Shown here piece by piece: positions 20,980-30,348 of a stretch of DNA of 64,000 nucleotides. Location: assembly GCF_017316125.1 (NCBI RefSeq), contig NZ_JAFLWA010000018.1, positions 1 to 64,000 on the forward strand. The letters are read 5' to 3'. Source of the stretch: Enterococcus sp. DIV0660C. GTDB taxonomy: Bacteria > Bacillota > Bacilli > Lactobacillales > Enterococcaceae. Within the stretch, counting starts at the first letter, position 1, and every line of letters starts with the position of its first letter. Position numbers and translations under genes: made by a program. The notes beneath the pieces were generated by a model. That model searched no databases. It was not told where the DNA came from and was given only the letters and a program-made list of their open reading frames with translations.

Positions 20980-22788
20980 TTATTCAACGGTTACAGATTT
21001 TGCTAAGTTACGTGGTTTGTCAACATCGAATCCGCGTAACAAGGTCGCATAGTAAGCAAGTAATTGAGTAGGGACAACTGTTGTTAACGGCGTGAAGAAT
21101 GGATGAACGGTTGGTAAAATTAACTGATCGTTTTCTTTTGCTAACGCTTCGGTTGAAATGACTAGCGTGTTTGCACCACGGCTTTCAACTTCTTTTAAAT
21201 TTCCACGAGTATGAGCACCAGTGATAGGATCACTAATGATTCCAATTACTGGAGTTCCTTCTTCAATTAGGGCAATCGTTCCGTGTTTTAATTCTCCGGC
21301 AGCAAAACCTTCTGCTTGAATATAGCTGATTTCTTTTAATTTCAATGCTGCCTCAAGAGAAACGTAATAATCAGAGCCACGTCCAATATAAAAAGCATTT
21401 CGTGCATCATTCAAGTATATAGTAGCCAGTTGCTCCAAGTATTCTTTTTGAGTGATGATTGTTTCCATCGCACTTGCTGCTAAACTTAGTTCATGAGCTA
21501 CATCGAAATCCAAAGAAAGCATGTTTTTATTTTGATCACCAACAGCTTTTGCTAACAATGTTAAAACAGCGATTTGAGCAGTATAAGCTTTCGTTGAAGC
21601 AACAGCAATTTCTGGTCCAGCATGTAATAAAACAGTGAAGGAAGCTTCTCTTGATAACGTAGATCCAGCTACATTTGTAATTGTTAACGAAGGAAGCTCA
21701 AGCTGATTGATTTTCACTAATACTTGTCGACTGTCAGCAGTTTCGCCACTTTGACTTAGAAAAATGAAAAAGGGTTTTCTTGAAAGCAAAGGCATGTGAT
21801 AACCAAATTCACTTGCTAAATGGACTTCAACTGGTATTTCTGTCAATGTCTCTAAAGCTTGCTTTCCAGCAAGACCGGCATGGTAGCTAGTACCACAAGC
21901 AACGATATAAATACGGTCGCTGTCAGCAAGTGTTGTTACTAGTTCTTGGTCAAGTGCAATCTGATTTTCAGTCGTTACATACGTTTGCGCGATTTTACGC
22001 ATGATAATTGGTTGTTCATCAATTTCTTTGAGCATGTAATAAGGATAAGTTCCTTTTTCGATGTCAGAAGCATCAACTTGTGCTTCAAAAGAATCACGAG
22101 TGATTACATCTCCTTGATAATTTTGAATGATTACGTCATCTGCTGTGATAAGAACCATTTCTTGATCTTCGATTTCAACAAATGTTTTTGTTTGAGCTAA
22201 CATGGCCATTGCATCACTGGCGATGACGTTGAATCCGTCGCCTAAACCAATCAATAGAGGGCTTTTATTTTTGGCAACATAGATGACATCAGGCGTTGTG
22301 CGATCTACTAAACCAAACGCATAAGAACCTTTTGTTAGTTGAAGTGTTTTTAAGAAGGCGTCTTTTGTTGACAATCCATTATTAGCAAATACTTCAATTA
22401 AGTGCGCAATGATTTCTGTATCAGTTTCGCCGATAAATGTATGGTCAGCTAAATACGTTTCTTTTAGTTCTTCAAAATTTTCAATCACACCGTTGTGAAC
22501 CAAAACAAAACGACCGCTTTGAGAAGTATGGGGATGGGCATTTTTTTCTGAAGGAATGCCATGAGTTGCCCAACGTGTATGACCAATCCCAATGCTTCCA
22601 GTAACATCTGGTGTTAATCGACTTTTTAAATTTTGGATTCGTCCTTGTGACTTAATCAAATAATCAGCAGAGTCATTTGCAACAAAAATACCGGCAGAGT
22701 CATACCCGCGATACTCTAATTTTTCCAATCCATTCACTAATCCAGGAGTAACATTTTCTAATCCAATCATTCCAACAATTCCACACAT
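20980..22788 (-). CDS. glmS: Glutamine:fructose-6-phosphate aminotransferase
   Basis: GlmS makes glucosamine-6-phosphate from fructose-6-phosphate and glutamine, the first step to UDP-GlcNAc. The 602-residue protein begins MCGIVGMIG, whose Cys2 is the N-terminal nucleophile of the glutaminase; two SIS sugar-isomerase domains follow (CGTSYHAG, SQSGETADS, GRGSDYY) and it ends with the typical KSVTVE. The frame stays open 41 codons upstream, but that stretch is the ribozyme leader, and catalysis needs Cys2 next to the initiator Met, so the start is 22788. AGGATG is the ribosome site. Expression is controlled by the glmS ribozyme. Confidence 0.98.
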   Translation of the reverse strand: MCGIVGMIGLENVTPGLVNGLEKLEYRGYDSAGIFVANDSADYLIKSQGRIQNLKSRLTPDVTGSIGIGHTRWATHGIPSEKNAHPHTSQSGRFVLVHNGVIENFEELKETYLADHTFIGETDTEIIAHLIEVFANNGLSTKDAFLKTLQLTKGSYAFGLVDRTTPDVIYVAKNKSPLLIGLGDGFNVIASDAMAMLAQTKTFVEIEDQEMVLITADDVIIQNYQGDVITRDSFEAQVDASDIEKGTYPYYMLKEIDEQPIIMRKIAQTYVTTENQIALDQELVTTLADSDRIYIVACGTSYHAGLAGKQALETLTEIPVEVHLASEFGYHMPLLSRKPFFIFLSQSGETADSRQVLVKINQLELPSLTITNVAGSTLSREASFTVLLHAGPEIAVASTKAYTAQIAVLTLLAKAVGDQNKNMLSLDFDVAHELSLAASAMETIITQKEYLEQLATIYLNDARNAFYIGRGSDYYVSLEAALKLKEISYIQAEGFAAGELKHGTIALIEEGTPVIGIISDPITGAHTRGNLKEVESRGANTLVISTEALAKENDQLILPTVHPFFTPLTTVVPTQLLAYYATLLRGFDVDKPRNLAKSVTVE

Positions 22789-22832
22789 AAAAAAACATCC
22801 TACTTTCTTCAATAAATTTGTCTGATGTTTCC

Positions 22833-22968
22833 AACTGCATGAGTATGTTTTTGTTCGATTCTCACAAATCGTTTTTTTCATACTCTGTAGAGTGCAGCTC
22901 CCTAGGGTCATCCGCCGAAACTTTCGATAAACCCTTTCCTCGTCATCTGGTTATTCAGATCTGGCGCT
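22833..22968 (-). ncRNA. glmS ribozyme (GlcN6P-activated self-cleaving riboswitch)
   Basis: Read on the minus strand, the leader contains the core landmarks of the glmS ribozyme: AGCGCCAG at the cleavage site (between 22968 and 22967), TGACGAGG, GGGTTTATCGA and TTTCGGCGGATGACCC. After the core, AGCTGCA pairs with TGCAGTT and GAGTATG with CATACTC, forming the peripheral P3/P4 helices. The known RNA binds glucosamine-6-phosphate, cuts itself, and the 5'-OH product is degraded, so the enzyme's product shuts off its mRNA. The 3' edge is placed at the end of the outer helix and may be a few bases off. Confidence 0.95.
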
Positions 22969-23021
22969 ATCCTTAATGGTCTACTATCCTCTTTTCTTAA
23001 AAAGTTTTGGAAACATTTAAA

Positions 23022-23051
23022 ATAATAACTTTTATCGGGTGTGTTTGTCAA
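23022..23051 (-). promoter_or_regulatory. glmS promoter
   Basis: A perfect TTGACA (-35, 23051-23046) and TATTAT (-10, 23027-23022) are 18 bases apart on the minus strand, placing the start of transcription about 45 bases before the ribozyme cleavage site. Confidence 0.8.
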
Positions 23052-23201
23052 TGAAAATCTTTTTTTGTATAATTGGTATATATCTAATTGCCAAGTTTTG
23101 AGAAAGAGTTGTCAGAATTTTATTTGAAATTGACTATCATCTTTTCTAGTAGTTCGGTACAATGGAAACAATCATAGATGTCTAATTTATAGGAGGAAAA
23201 G

Positions 23202-23492
23202 ATGGAAGCCAAAATAGAAATTCTTACGTTGGGTGAGTTAAAAAAACAATTGAAGGTACTAGAAGAGATGCCAGAAGTAACGGATGAAACAAAAATTTTC
23301 TTAGATACTGGTTGGGACAGTATCCAAGAGTTAGCGCCGGATGCGGTAGCTGTGGCAACAGCACAAAAATTTGTTGTTCATGATGAATTGACTAATGAAG
23401 CATTTGCGGGCTACGCACTAGAAGAAAAAGCGGAAAAAATGAATGCAGAAGAAGCAACAGAAGCAGTAATCGTAATTAAAAATCTATATTAA
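23202..23492 (+). CDS. Small acidic protein of unknown function
   Basis: A 96-residue acidic, soluble protein that I do not recognise. It starts with a helix-rich segment (LGELKKQLKVLEEMPEV), then a FLDTGWDSIQELAPDAV stretch and a run of small and acidic residues; no cysteines, signal peptide or membrane segment. A TAGGAGG ribosome site lies seven bases before the ATG, and codon use matches the neighbours. It ends 23 bases before sppA and may be co-transcribed with sppA and the RDD gene. Real by coding quality; function unknown. Confidence 0.75.
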   Translation: MEAKIEILTLGELKKQLKVLEEMPEVTDETKIFLDTGWDSIQELAPDAVAVATAQKFVVHDELTNEAFAGYALEEKAEKMNAEEATEAVIVIKNLY

Positions 23493-23515
23493 ACTTGTGA
23501 AGTAAGGAGAAAAAA

Positions 23516-24544
23516 ATGAATAAAAAACGATGGATCGCTGTAGCAATTGCTGCGGGCTTGTTAGTGGTTTCGATGGTAGCTTCAAGTATGACGCGACCTG
23601 TAAGTGACGAAATCCAGTTGGATAGTTTTAATCGTTTGTTGTATGGGGAGGATGATTTAACAGCAAATGTTCTTGAACCTGGTGATGAATCCAAACAGAT
23701 CGTTAAGTTAACTGTTGATGGAACGATTCAAGGTGGCGGGTCTTCTGGTATTTTTGCATCCGAAGGGTATGACCATGACAATTTTATGAAACAATTAAAA
23801 GAAATCGAAGAAGATGATACGATCAAAGGCGTTTTCTTAGAAGTGAATTCTCCTGGAGGAGGCGTTTATGAAAGTGCTGAAATCGCGAAAGAACTAAAGA
23901 AGATCCAAAGCGAACGCAAGATTCCTTTGTACGTGAGCATGAGAAGCATGGCTGCAAGTGGTGGATATTACATTTCAGCTAGCGCAGATAAAATTTATGC
24001 GACTGAAGAAACGATCACTGGGTCAATTGGTGTGATCATGTCTGGGTTAAACTATTCTGGTTTATTAGAAAAACTTGGTGTAGAAGACACAACAGTCAAA
24101 AGTGGTGCACTGAAAGATATGGGATCAAGTACTCGTCCGGAAACAGCAGAGGACCAAGCGGTATTACAAGCTTATATTGATAGTGCGTATGGTCGCTTTG
24201 TTTCGGTAGTCAGCGAAGGACGCGACATGCCAGAGGCAGAAGTGAAAAAAATCGCTGATGGCCGCATTTATGATGGTGTTCAAGCGAAGGAAAATGGATT
24301 GGTTGACGAATTAGCATTTCCAGATGAAGCACTAGCAGCAATGAGAAAAGACCAGAAACTGGAAGATGCACAGCTAATCGAATATAGTGCTTCTGGCACT
24401 GGATTTGCCAGTACTTGGTTTGGGTCAAAATTAGCAGAGTTCCAAGGAATCAAGGCTTCTGAAACGAACCAAATTTTGTCCGTTTTGGAAAATCTTGGTA
24501 CGGCAGAATCTCCTAAAGCGATGTATTACTACGGAGGTGAATAA
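23516..24544 (+). CDS. sppA: Signal peptide peptidase SppA
   Basis: SppA is a membrane-bound serine protease of the S49 family that degrades leftover signal peptides; in Bacillus it also affects lantibiotic resistance. The 342-residue protein has one N-terminal membrane anchor (about 7-25), then the S49 core. The probable nucleophile Ser is in MAASGGYY (near 146), and the Lys in VKSGALKDMGSS (near 195-200) fits the Ser-Lys dyad known from Bacillus SppA. The next gene starts two bases after the stop, and its ribosome site lies within the sppA end. Confidence 0.93.
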   Translation: MNKKRWIAVAIAAGLLVVSMVASSMTRPVSDEIQLDSFNRLLYGEDDLTANVLEPGDESKQIVKLTVDGTIQGGGSSGIFASEGYDHDNFMKQLKEIEEDDTIKGVFLEVNSPGGGVYESAEIAKELKKIQSERKIPLYVSMRSMAASGGYYISASADKIYATEETITGSIGVIMSGLNYSGLLEKLGVEDTTVKSGALKDMGSSTRPETAEDQAVLQAYIDSAYGRFVSVVSEGRDMPEAEVKKIADGRIYDGVQAKENGLVDELAFPDEALAAMRKDQKLEDAQLIEYSASGTGFASTWFGSKLAEFQGIKASETNQILSVLENLGTAESPKAMYYYGGE

Positions 24545-24545
24545 A

Positions 24546-25226
24546 ATGACAGAAACTCCGGAAAAACAAACGATAAACGAACAGTCTGAAACAGCAAATG
24601 ATCCAAAAGTGAATCCGCAACCAGCTGTTGGACCAGATAAAGGATTTTCTCAAAAGGTACTGAATTCTTTTCGTAAAGAAGAACTGACAGAAGAACAAAT
24701 CAAAGAAAAGCAAGCGGAATGGCAACAATATACAGAAAGCCCTACAGAAAAGAAAAAAATGAATGATTTTCCAACATATTTTTACGCTGGATTTTGGATT
24801 CGTTTCTTTGCTTTTTTGATTGATTTGCTATCTATTGGTGCAATTACACGCTTAACGCTTGGCGTGATGAGCCATTTAGGCTGGATAACAATCAATGATT
24901 CTTATCTAAGTGTGTATGGTTTTTTAGGATTAGTGATTTATCTAAGTTATTTTGTTTTATTGACAAAATTAAATCATGGGCAGACATTAGGAAAAATGAT
25001 TTTCGGCATTCGAGTCATCAGTTTCGATGAAATGCAATTGAGCTGGTCAACTGTTTTGGTGCGTGAGGCGGCTTGTCGATTTATTTTGAAATTTCCATTA
25101 CTCTTTATTGGATACATTCCGACGATTTTTAGTCAGAAAAAACAACATTTAGGTGACTACTTCTCAAATACGAGTGTTGTAACAGTTAATTTAATCAAAG
25201 CATTTAATCAAGAAATAAATGCTTGA
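24546..25226 (+). CDS. RDD-family membrane protein
   Basis: A 226-residue protein with a soluble, charged N-terminal half (about 1-75, rich in Glu, Lys, Gln) and a C-terminal RDD domain (about 78-225) holding three or so membrane segments. The domain shows the arginine-containing FWIRFFAFLIDLL start and the GQTLGKMIFGIRV segment typical of the family. RDD proteins may act in ion or osmolyte transport in some species, but no general function is known. The ATG at 24546 is chosen because GGAGGTG (24533-24539) sits at the right distance. It is likely translated with sppA. Confidence 0.88.
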   Translation: MTETPEKQTINEQSETANDPKVNPQPAVGPDKGFSQKVLNSFRKEELTEEQIKEKQAEWQQYTESPTEKKKMNDFPTYFYAGFWIRFFAFLIDLLSIGAITRLTLGVMSHLGWITINDSYLSVYGFLGLVIYLSYFVLLTKLNHGQTLGKMIFGIRVISFDEMQLSWSTVLVREAACRFILKFPLLFIGYIPTIFSQKKQHLGDYFSNTSVVTVNLIKAFNQEINA

Positions 25227-25268
25227 TTTCTAAAATTTGTTATTTTTGTTTGAGAATAGTTAAAAGGA

Positions 25269-25306
25269 AGAAAGACTAGGGCAAAAAATGTCCTAGTCTT
25301 TCTTTG
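25269..25306 (+). terminator. Intrinsic terminator after the sppA unit
   Basis: AGAAAGACTAGG and CCTAGTCTTTCT form a 12-base stem followed by TT. The rest of the gap up to 25479 is AT-rich with no feature I can support beyond a possible promoter. Confidence 0.75.
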
Positions 25307-25479
25307 AGTAGTAGCTGCGATGAAATGGCGAAATAAAAGTATTGTTTTTGAAGACAAAATTAAAAGATACAGGAAAATCAAAAAATTAATTTGAAAAATT
25401 CTTTCTTTCGTGATGATTATAATTTTGATTGTCACGCTTTTTTTGTTTTGTTAAAATGGAAAAGGTTAGGAGGAGTGAC

Positions 25480-26415
25480 ATGGTTGGACCAGTTGATTTT
25501 CCAGAAAAATATGAGAATTTAATGCGTGTTGCTCAACAAGCACTCGCACAACAAAATTTGGAAAAAGCAAAAGAATTGTTCACCCGCGCGTATGAATTGG
25601 AGCCAACGTTTGAAGCAAACAGTTTGCTTGTTTATTGCTTATATGAATTAGATGAGAAGCAAGAGGCTTTGAGCCAAGCAGTGATCCATGAAGCGGAATA
25701 TTTGAAGCAAGAAGAATTTGCCACTTTTTATTTTGATTTATTGATTGGTGCAAAAGATTGGTTATATGCACGCAAATTAATTGCAGCGACTAATTTTTCG
25801 GATCAATTTGAACATGCAATGATTGAAAAAATCCAGCAAGCAGAAAACTTTTCTGGACAATTAGCGAGGCAAAAAATACGCCAAACGCATCAGAAATTGG
25901 CGAACATCGCAGAAATGTCGCCAACGGAACAATTAACATTGATTAGTGAGCTTGAGCAATTACCTTATCACGAATTTATCCAAGCAACGAAAAAAATATT
26001 GATCCGTACGGATATCCATTTATTTGTTCGCGCAAAACTTTTAGAGCTTCTAGTACAAGTTGGAGAAAGCAAGCCAGTAGCGTTTTTAACAATTGATGAG
26101 CAATTGATTGAAGTCGTACCACAAAGCTTACCAAAACCAGCCGAACAAAAAAGCTATCGCTGCTTAAAGAAGTTAGCCCAAGCTTATGAAAATCAAGATG
26201 CATTGTTGAGTGCAGGGTTAAAAGAAGAATTCATGATGCAAGCGGCAATCACGTATCCAGTTTTTGATACTTATGTTGGAGAAGCTACAAAGTGGTTTGA
26301 GGAAACGATCAATGTGTATCAAGAAACAACAGAAAACTGTTTCACTGAAGCAGAAAAAGAAAAATTTTTAGCAAAACGAGAAAAAATCTTAAATTTGATG
26401 CAACAATTTCTTTAG
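25480..26415 (+). CDS. TPR-like protein of unknown function
   Basis: A 311-residue soluble, helix-rich protein. Residues about 9-75 read as tetratricopeptide-type helical pairs (ALAQQNLEKAKELFTRAYELEP); the rest is alpha-helical and Gln/Glu/Lys-rich. No signal peptide. I see no catalytic motif; it probably binds a protein partner. The frame is open upstream, but AGGAGG (25468-25474) supports the ATG at 25480. It lies ahead of the trigger factor gene but is separated by 161 bases with a promoter, so it is likely its own unit. Confidence 0.8.
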   Translation: MVGPVDFPEKYENLMRVAQQALAQQNLEKAKELFTRAYELEPTFEANSLLVYCLYELDEKQEALSQAVIHEAEYLKQEEFATFYFDLLIGAKDWLYARKLIAATNFSDQFEHAMIEKIQQAENFSGQLARQKIRQTHQKLANIAEMSPTEQLTLISELEQLPYHEFIQATKKILIRTDIHLFVRAKLLELLVQVGESKPVAFLTIDEQLIEVVPQSLPKPAEQKSYRCLKKLAQAYENQDALLSAGLKEEFMMQAAITYPVFDTYVGEATKWFEETINVYQETTENCFTEAEKEKFLAKREKILNLMQQFL

Positions 26416-26484
26416 ACAGGAATGAACAAACATCAAAAGAAAGAAAAAACTAGTGAAAATCAGGGATTCAGGCTATTCAATATG

Positions 26485-26513
26485 TTTACAATTTTAAAGC
26501 GTTAGTGTACTAT
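26485..26513 (+). promoter_or_regulatory. Promoter of tig
   Basis: TTTACA (-35) and TACTAT (-10) are 17 bases apart, about 64 bases before the start. Confidence 0.6.
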
Positions 26514-26576
26514 TTAGTGGTATGCATGAAACGCTTTTGATGTATAAAATGAATTTCAAAACTCGGAGGGAAATAA

Positions 26577-27863
26577 ATGACTGCAACATTTGAAAAAAAA
26601 GGCACAAATGATGGTGTTTTAACATTTACGATTGCGCAACCAGAAATCCAAAAAGGACTAACTGTTGCGTTTAATAAAGTTAAAGGAAACTTAAACGTTC
26701 CTGGTTTCCGTAAAGGAAAAGTTTCTCGTCAAGTCTTCAACCGTATGTACGGAGAAGAAGCTTTGTATGAAGATGCATTGAACGCTGTATTACCAGAAGC
26801 TTATGAAGCTGCTGTAAAAGAAGCTGGAATCGATCCAGTATCTCAACCAAAAATCGACGTTGAAAGCATGGAAAAAGGCCAAGACTGGACAATCACTGCT
26901 GAAGTAACAGTGAAACCAGAAGTTAAATTAGGTCAATACAAAGATTTAGTTGTTGAAAAACAAGACCGTGAAGTAACGGATGCTGATGTTGATGCACGTC
27001 TTAAACAAGAACAAGATGCACAAGCAGAATTAGTTATCAAAGAAGATGAAGCTGCAAAAGACGGTGACACTGTCGTAATCGATTTCGAAGGATTCGTTGG
27101 TGACGAAGCATTTGAAGGCGGAAAAGGCGAAAACTACTCACTTGAATTAGGTTCTGGTTCATTCATTCCAGGATTTGAAGAACAATTAGTAGGTCACAAA
27201 TCAGGAGACAGCTTAGATGTAAACGTAACTTTCCCTGCTGAATACCAAGCAGAAGACTTAGCTGGCAAAGATGCAACATTCAAAGTAACTGTTCACGAAG
27301 TAAAATCAAAAGAAGTTCCTGAACTAGACGATGAATTTGCAAAAGATGTTGATGATGAAGTTTCAACATTAGCAGAATTAAAAGAAAAAATCCGTAAAGA
27401 ATTAACAGAAGCTAAAGAAAAAGCTGCTGAAGATGCAAAAGATGAAGCTGCTATTCGTTTAGCTGTTGAAAATGCTGAAATCGTTGAATTACCACACGTA
27501 ATGGTTCATGACGAAGTTCACCGTTCAATGGATGAATTCTTAAACAACATGCAACGTCAAGGAATCTCTCCTGAAATGTACTACCAATTAACTGGTTCTA
27601 CAGAAGACGATTTGCATAAACAATTCGAAGGTGAAGCTGACTTGCGTACAAGAACAAATCTTGTAATCGAAGCAATCGCAGCTGCTGAGAACTTAGAAGC
27701 AACTGAAGAAGAAATCACTGCAGAAATCAACGAATTGGCTGAATCTTACAATATGCCAATCGAACAAATCAAACGCGTGTTGACTGAAGACATGTTAAGA
27801 CATGACGTAACAATGAAAAAAGCAATTGATTTGATTACTGGAACTGCAACAGAAGCTAAGTAA
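26577..27863 (+). CDS. tig: Trigger factor chaperone/prolyl isomerase
   Basis: Trigger factor binds the ribosome exit tunnel and folds new proteins. The 428-residue protein has the N-terminal ribosome-binding domain with the signature GFRKGKVSR near 43-51, an FKBP-type prolyl isomerase domain (about 160-250; [32 protein letters not shown]), and a helical C-terminal chaperone domain. Codon use looks strongly biased toward highly expressed genes. CGGAGGG is the ribosome site. A hairpin with T tract follows; clpX comes next, the common order. Confidence 0.98.
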   Translation: MTATFEKKGTNDGVLTFTIAQPEIQKGLTVAFNKVKGNLNVPGFRKGKVSRQVFNRMYGEEALYEDALNAVLPEAYEAAVKEAGIDPVSQPKIDVESMEKGQDWTITAEVTVKPEVKLGQYKDLVVEKQDREVTDADVDARLKQEQDAQAELVIKEDEAAKDGDTVVIDFEGFVGDEAFEGGKGENYSLELGSGSFIPGFEEQLVGHKSGDSLDVNVTFPAEYQAEDLAGKDATFKVTVHEVKSKEVPELDDEFAKDVDDEVSTLAELKEKIRKELTEAKEKAAEDAKDEAAIRLAVENAEIVELPHVMVHDEVHRSMDEFLNNMQRQGISPEMYYQLTGSTEDDLHKQFEGEADLRTRTNLVIEAIAAAENLEATEEEITAEINELAESYNMPIEQIKRVLTEDMLRHDVTMKKAIDLITGTATEAK

Positions 27864-27917
27864 TAATTAAAGATGTAACAGATTTGATCCATCGGTCAAA
27901 AATGTAAAAATTTGCTG

Positions 27918-27970
27918 AAAAGGCTGGGACTTGATTTAGTTTTTTTAAATTATGTCCCAGCTTTCCTTTT
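27918..27970 (+). terminator. Terminator after tig (GGCTGGGAC-type repeat)
   Basis: GGCTGGGAC pairs with GTCCCAGCT across a loop of about 22 bases, followed by TTTCCTTTTT. The motif resembles a hairpin seen after clpX and elsewhere in enterococci. Confidence 0.75.
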
Positions 27971-28008
27971 TAATAAAAGACGCAAAAAAAGGCTGATTTT
28001 CGGTGCTT

Positions 28009-28035
28009 TTGCTTTTTTTTATTTTATGTTATGAT
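28009..28035 (+). promoter_or_regulatory. Probable promoter of clpX
   Basis: TTGCTT and the extended -10 TG-T-TATGAT are 15 bases apart, about 64 bases before the start. Confidence 0.5.
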
Positions 28036-28098
28036 AATTGAAGACTGCAAAGTCGCTGATAGTTTCTTGCATTTTTTGCAAGCTAAGGGGTGAAGACC

Positions 28099-29349
28099 AT
28101 GTATGATAATCCAAGTGGTAATGAGACCGTACGTTGTTCTTTTTGTGGCAAGACCCAAGAAGAAGTAAAAAAAATCGTAGCAGGTCCTGGGGTCTACATC
28201 TGTAATGAATGTATCGACCTATGTAAAGAAATAATTGACGAAGAATTTTATGAAGAAGCAGTACGTGAGTTCACAGAAGTACCTAAACCTCAAGAAATTC
28301 TTGATGTCTTGAATGATTATGTGATTGGACAAGATCGTGCAAAACGATCATTAGCGGTTGCAGTTTATAATCACTATAAACGTGTCAATCAACAAGCAAG
28401 CGAGACTTCAGAAGATGTAGAATTACAAAAAAGTAATATTTGTTTAATTGGTCCAACAGGTTCTGGTAAGACATTTCTTGCACAGACATTAGCCAAAACA
28501 TTGAATGTGCCATTTGCTATCGCAGATGCCACAAGTTTAACAGAAGCAGGTTATGTTGGAGAAGATGTTGAAAACATCTTACTCAAACTATTACAATCAG
28601 CTGATTACAATGTTGAGCGCGCTGAAAAAGGAATTATTTACATCGATGAAATTGATAAGATTGCACGCAAAAGCGAGAACGTGTCAATTACTCGAGATGT
28701 ATCTGGTGAAGGTGTTCAACAAGCATTATTGAAAATTCTAGAAGGAACAGTTGCGAGCGTACCACCTCAAGGAGGGCGTAAACATCCGCATCAAGAATTT
28801 ATCCAAATCGACACAACAAATGTATTGTTTATCGTTGGTGGTGCGTTCGATGGAATTGAAACGATTGTAAAAAACCGAATGGGTGAAAAAACAATTGGTT
28901 TTGGTACCAATAATCAAAAAATCTCTGATGAGGAAAGTGTCATGCAACATATTATCCCAGAAGATTTATTGAAATTTGGATTGATTCCAGAATTTATTGG
29001 ACGTTTACCTGTGATGGCAGCGTTAGAAAAATTAACAACAGCTGATTTAGTCCGTATTTTGACAGAACCTAAAAATGCGTTAGTTAAACAATACCAAAAA
29101 CTTCTTTCTTTAGATGATACTGAATTAGAATTTGAACCAGATGCATTACAAGCAATTGCTAACAAAGCAATCGAACGTAATACAGGTGCACGTGGTTTGC
29201 GTTCAATCATTGAAGAAATCATGATGGACGTGATGTTCGATATTCCTTCAGACGAAACTATCGAGAAAGTGATTATCACCAAAGAAGCAGCTGAATTGAC
29301 GGGTAAGCCGACAATCATTTATAAAGATACAGAGAAAAAAGCTGGATAA
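28099..29349 (+). CDS. clpX: ClpX, ATPase subunit of the ClpXP protease
   Basis: ClpX unfolds tagged proteins and feeds them to ClpP. The 416-residue protein has the N-terminal C4 zinc domain (Cys13, 16, 35, 38), Walker A GPTGSGKT near 117-124, Walker [10 protein letters not shown] near 180, the RKSENVS pore/sensor region, the ClpP-docking loop IGFG near 277 and sensor-2 GARGLRS near 365. The frame opens at a GTG at 28090, but AAGGGG sits eight bases before the ATG at 28099. A short hairpin separates it from engB, which may receive read-through. Confidence 0.97.
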   Translation: MYDNPSGNETVRCSFCGKTQEEVKKIVAGPGVYICNECIDLCKEIIDEEFYEEAVREFTEVPKPQEILDVLNDYVIGQDRAKRSLAVAVYNHYKRVNQQASETSEDVELQKSNICLIGPTGSGKTFLAQTLAKTLNVPFAIADATSLTEAGYVGEDVENILLKLLQSADYNVERAEKGIIYIDEIDKIARKSENVSITRDVSGEGVQQALLKILEGTVASVPPQGGRKHPHQEFIQIDTTNVLFIVGGAFDGIETIVKNRMGEKTIGFGTNNQKISDEESVMQHIIPEDLLKFGLIPEFIGRLPVMAALEKLTTADLVRILTEPKNALVKQYQKLLSLDDTELEFEPDALQAIANKAIERNTGARGLRSIIEEIMMDVMFDIPSDETIEKVIITKEAAELTGKPTIIYKDTEKKAG

Positions 29350-29355
29350 TGTGAA

Positions 29356-29399
29356 AGAGGTTGGGACATAACTTTCGAGCTATGTCTTAGCCTTTTTTT
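29356..29399 (+). terminator. Hairpin between clpX and engB
   Basis: AGGTTGGGACATA pairs with TATGTCTTAGCCT (G-U pairs allowed), followed by seven T residues. It resembles the hairpin after tig and may be a partial terminator. Confidence 0.65.
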
Positions 29400-29413
29400 A
29401 AAGGAGAGAAATT

Positions 29414-30007
29414 ATGAAAGTTCATCAAGCCGATATCGTCATCAGTGCGGTTGCTCCGAAACAATATCCTGAAACGCAATTACCAGAAATTGCGCTAGCA
29501 GGACGATCAAATGTTGGGAAATCTTCCTTTATCAATACGCTGATTGATCGAAAAAACTTAGCTAGGACTTCAGGTAAACCAGGAAAGACACAAACGCTGA
29601 ATTTTTATTTGATTGAAGATGCGTTACACTTCGTGGATGTACCTGGATATGGTTATGCGAAAGTTTCGAAAACGGAACGAGCAAAGTGGGGAAAAATGAT
29701 TGAGACTTATTTAACGACGCGAGAACAATTGCGAGCTGTTGTTTCCTTAGTCGACGTGCGCCACAAGCCCTCACAAGAAGATATCCAAATGTATCAATTT
29801 TTAAAGTATTATGATATTCCTGTCATTGTAGTGGCAACTAAAGCTGACAAAATTCCAAGAGGAAAATGGAATAAACATGAGAGTGAAATCAAGAAGGCGC
29901 TTGATTTTGACCATAATGACCAATTTATTTTATTTTCTTCCGTAACCAAAAAAGGAAAAGATGAAGCTTGGAAAGCAATTGAAGATGCAATTGGCTACCA
30001 AGCATAA
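29414..30007 (+). CDS. engB: Ribosome biogenesis GTPase EngB (YsxC)
   Basis: An essential GTPase needed for assembly of the 50S ribosomal subunit. The 197-residue protein has G1 GRSNVGKSS (near 31-39), the G2-like TSGKPGKTQ (near 54-62), G3 DVPGYG (near 76-81) and G4 TKADK (near 143). AAGGAGAG precedes the start. The clpX-engB neighbourhood is conserved in Firmicutes. Confidence 0.96.
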   Translation: MKVHQADIVISAVAPKQYPETQLPEIALAGRSNVGKSSFINTLIDRKNLARTSGKPGKTQTLNFYLIEDALHFVDVPGYGYAKVSKTERAKWGKMIETYLTTREQLRAVVSLVDVRHKPSQEDIQMYQFLKYYDIPVIVVATKADKIPRGKWNKHESEIKKALDFDHNDQFILFSSVTKKGKDEAWKAIEDAIGYQA

Positions 30008-30010
30008 AAA

Positions 30011-30046
30011 GAACCCCCGCAACTGTTAAGTTGCGGGGGTTCTTTT
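30011..30046. terminator. Strong bidirectional terminator
   Basis: GAACCCCCGCAACT and AGTTGCGGGGGTTC form a 14-base perfect stem, with a T tract on one side and an A tract on the other. It ends engB and the convergent small gene. Confidence 0.9.
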
Positions 30047-30050
30047 CGTT

Positions 30051-30215
30051 CTATTTCTTCGTTTTAGTAGCTTTCTTCGCTTTGTTTGTGTCAAGAGTTT
30101 CTGGTTTTAAAAAACGGTTGATATCTTCATTAGAAGCTACTTTTTTCTCTGGATCAACTGCAAATGACTCGAAAAGTTTATCGAGATTATCCGTACGTTC
30201 GAATTTTAGTCCCAT
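30051..30215 (-). CDS. Small 54-residue protein, unknown function
   Basis: A short gene on the minus strand: ATG at 30215, TAG at 30053-30051. A GAGGTGA ribosome site lies at the right distance and the convergent terminator follows the stop by five bases. The product begins MGLKFERTDNLDKLFESFAV and ends in a Lys/Thr-rich tail (KAKKATKTKK). It is soluble and basic at the C-terminus. The start resembles small conserved proteins of streptococci and enterococci (LDK-FESFA pattern), but I cannot name a function. The plus-strand reading frame over the same bases is not a gene. Confidence 0.72.
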   Translation of the reverse strand: MGLKFERTDNLDKLFESFAVDPEKKVASNEDINRFLKPETLDTNKAKKATKTKK

Positions 30216-30293
30216 TTCTATCACCTCATTGATAGTGTACCATGTAATTCTTAAAAATCTACTATAATTTATGAAGTCGAAAAATTTGGGATT

Positions 30294-30324
30294 TTGACAT
30301 TTATTGGTTATAATTAGATTATAA
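30294..30324 (+). promoter_or_regulatory. Probable promoter of the 442-residue gene
   Basis: A perfect TTGACA at 30294-30299 is followed by GATTAT/TTATAA at about 17-19 bases. Confidence 0.5.
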
Positions 30325-30348
30325 AAAGATTTGAAAGAGGTGAGAAAA

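Noticed and set aside
22789..22911. A 41-codon N-terminal extension of glmS
   Set aside because: The stretch is leader RNA containing part of the glmS ribozyme; catalysis requires Cys2 right after the initiator Met, so the start is 22788.
30031..30267. Plus-strand 78-codon frame after engB
   Set aside because: It lies opposite the terminator and the 54-residue minus-strand gene; no ribosome site, Phe-rich artefact.
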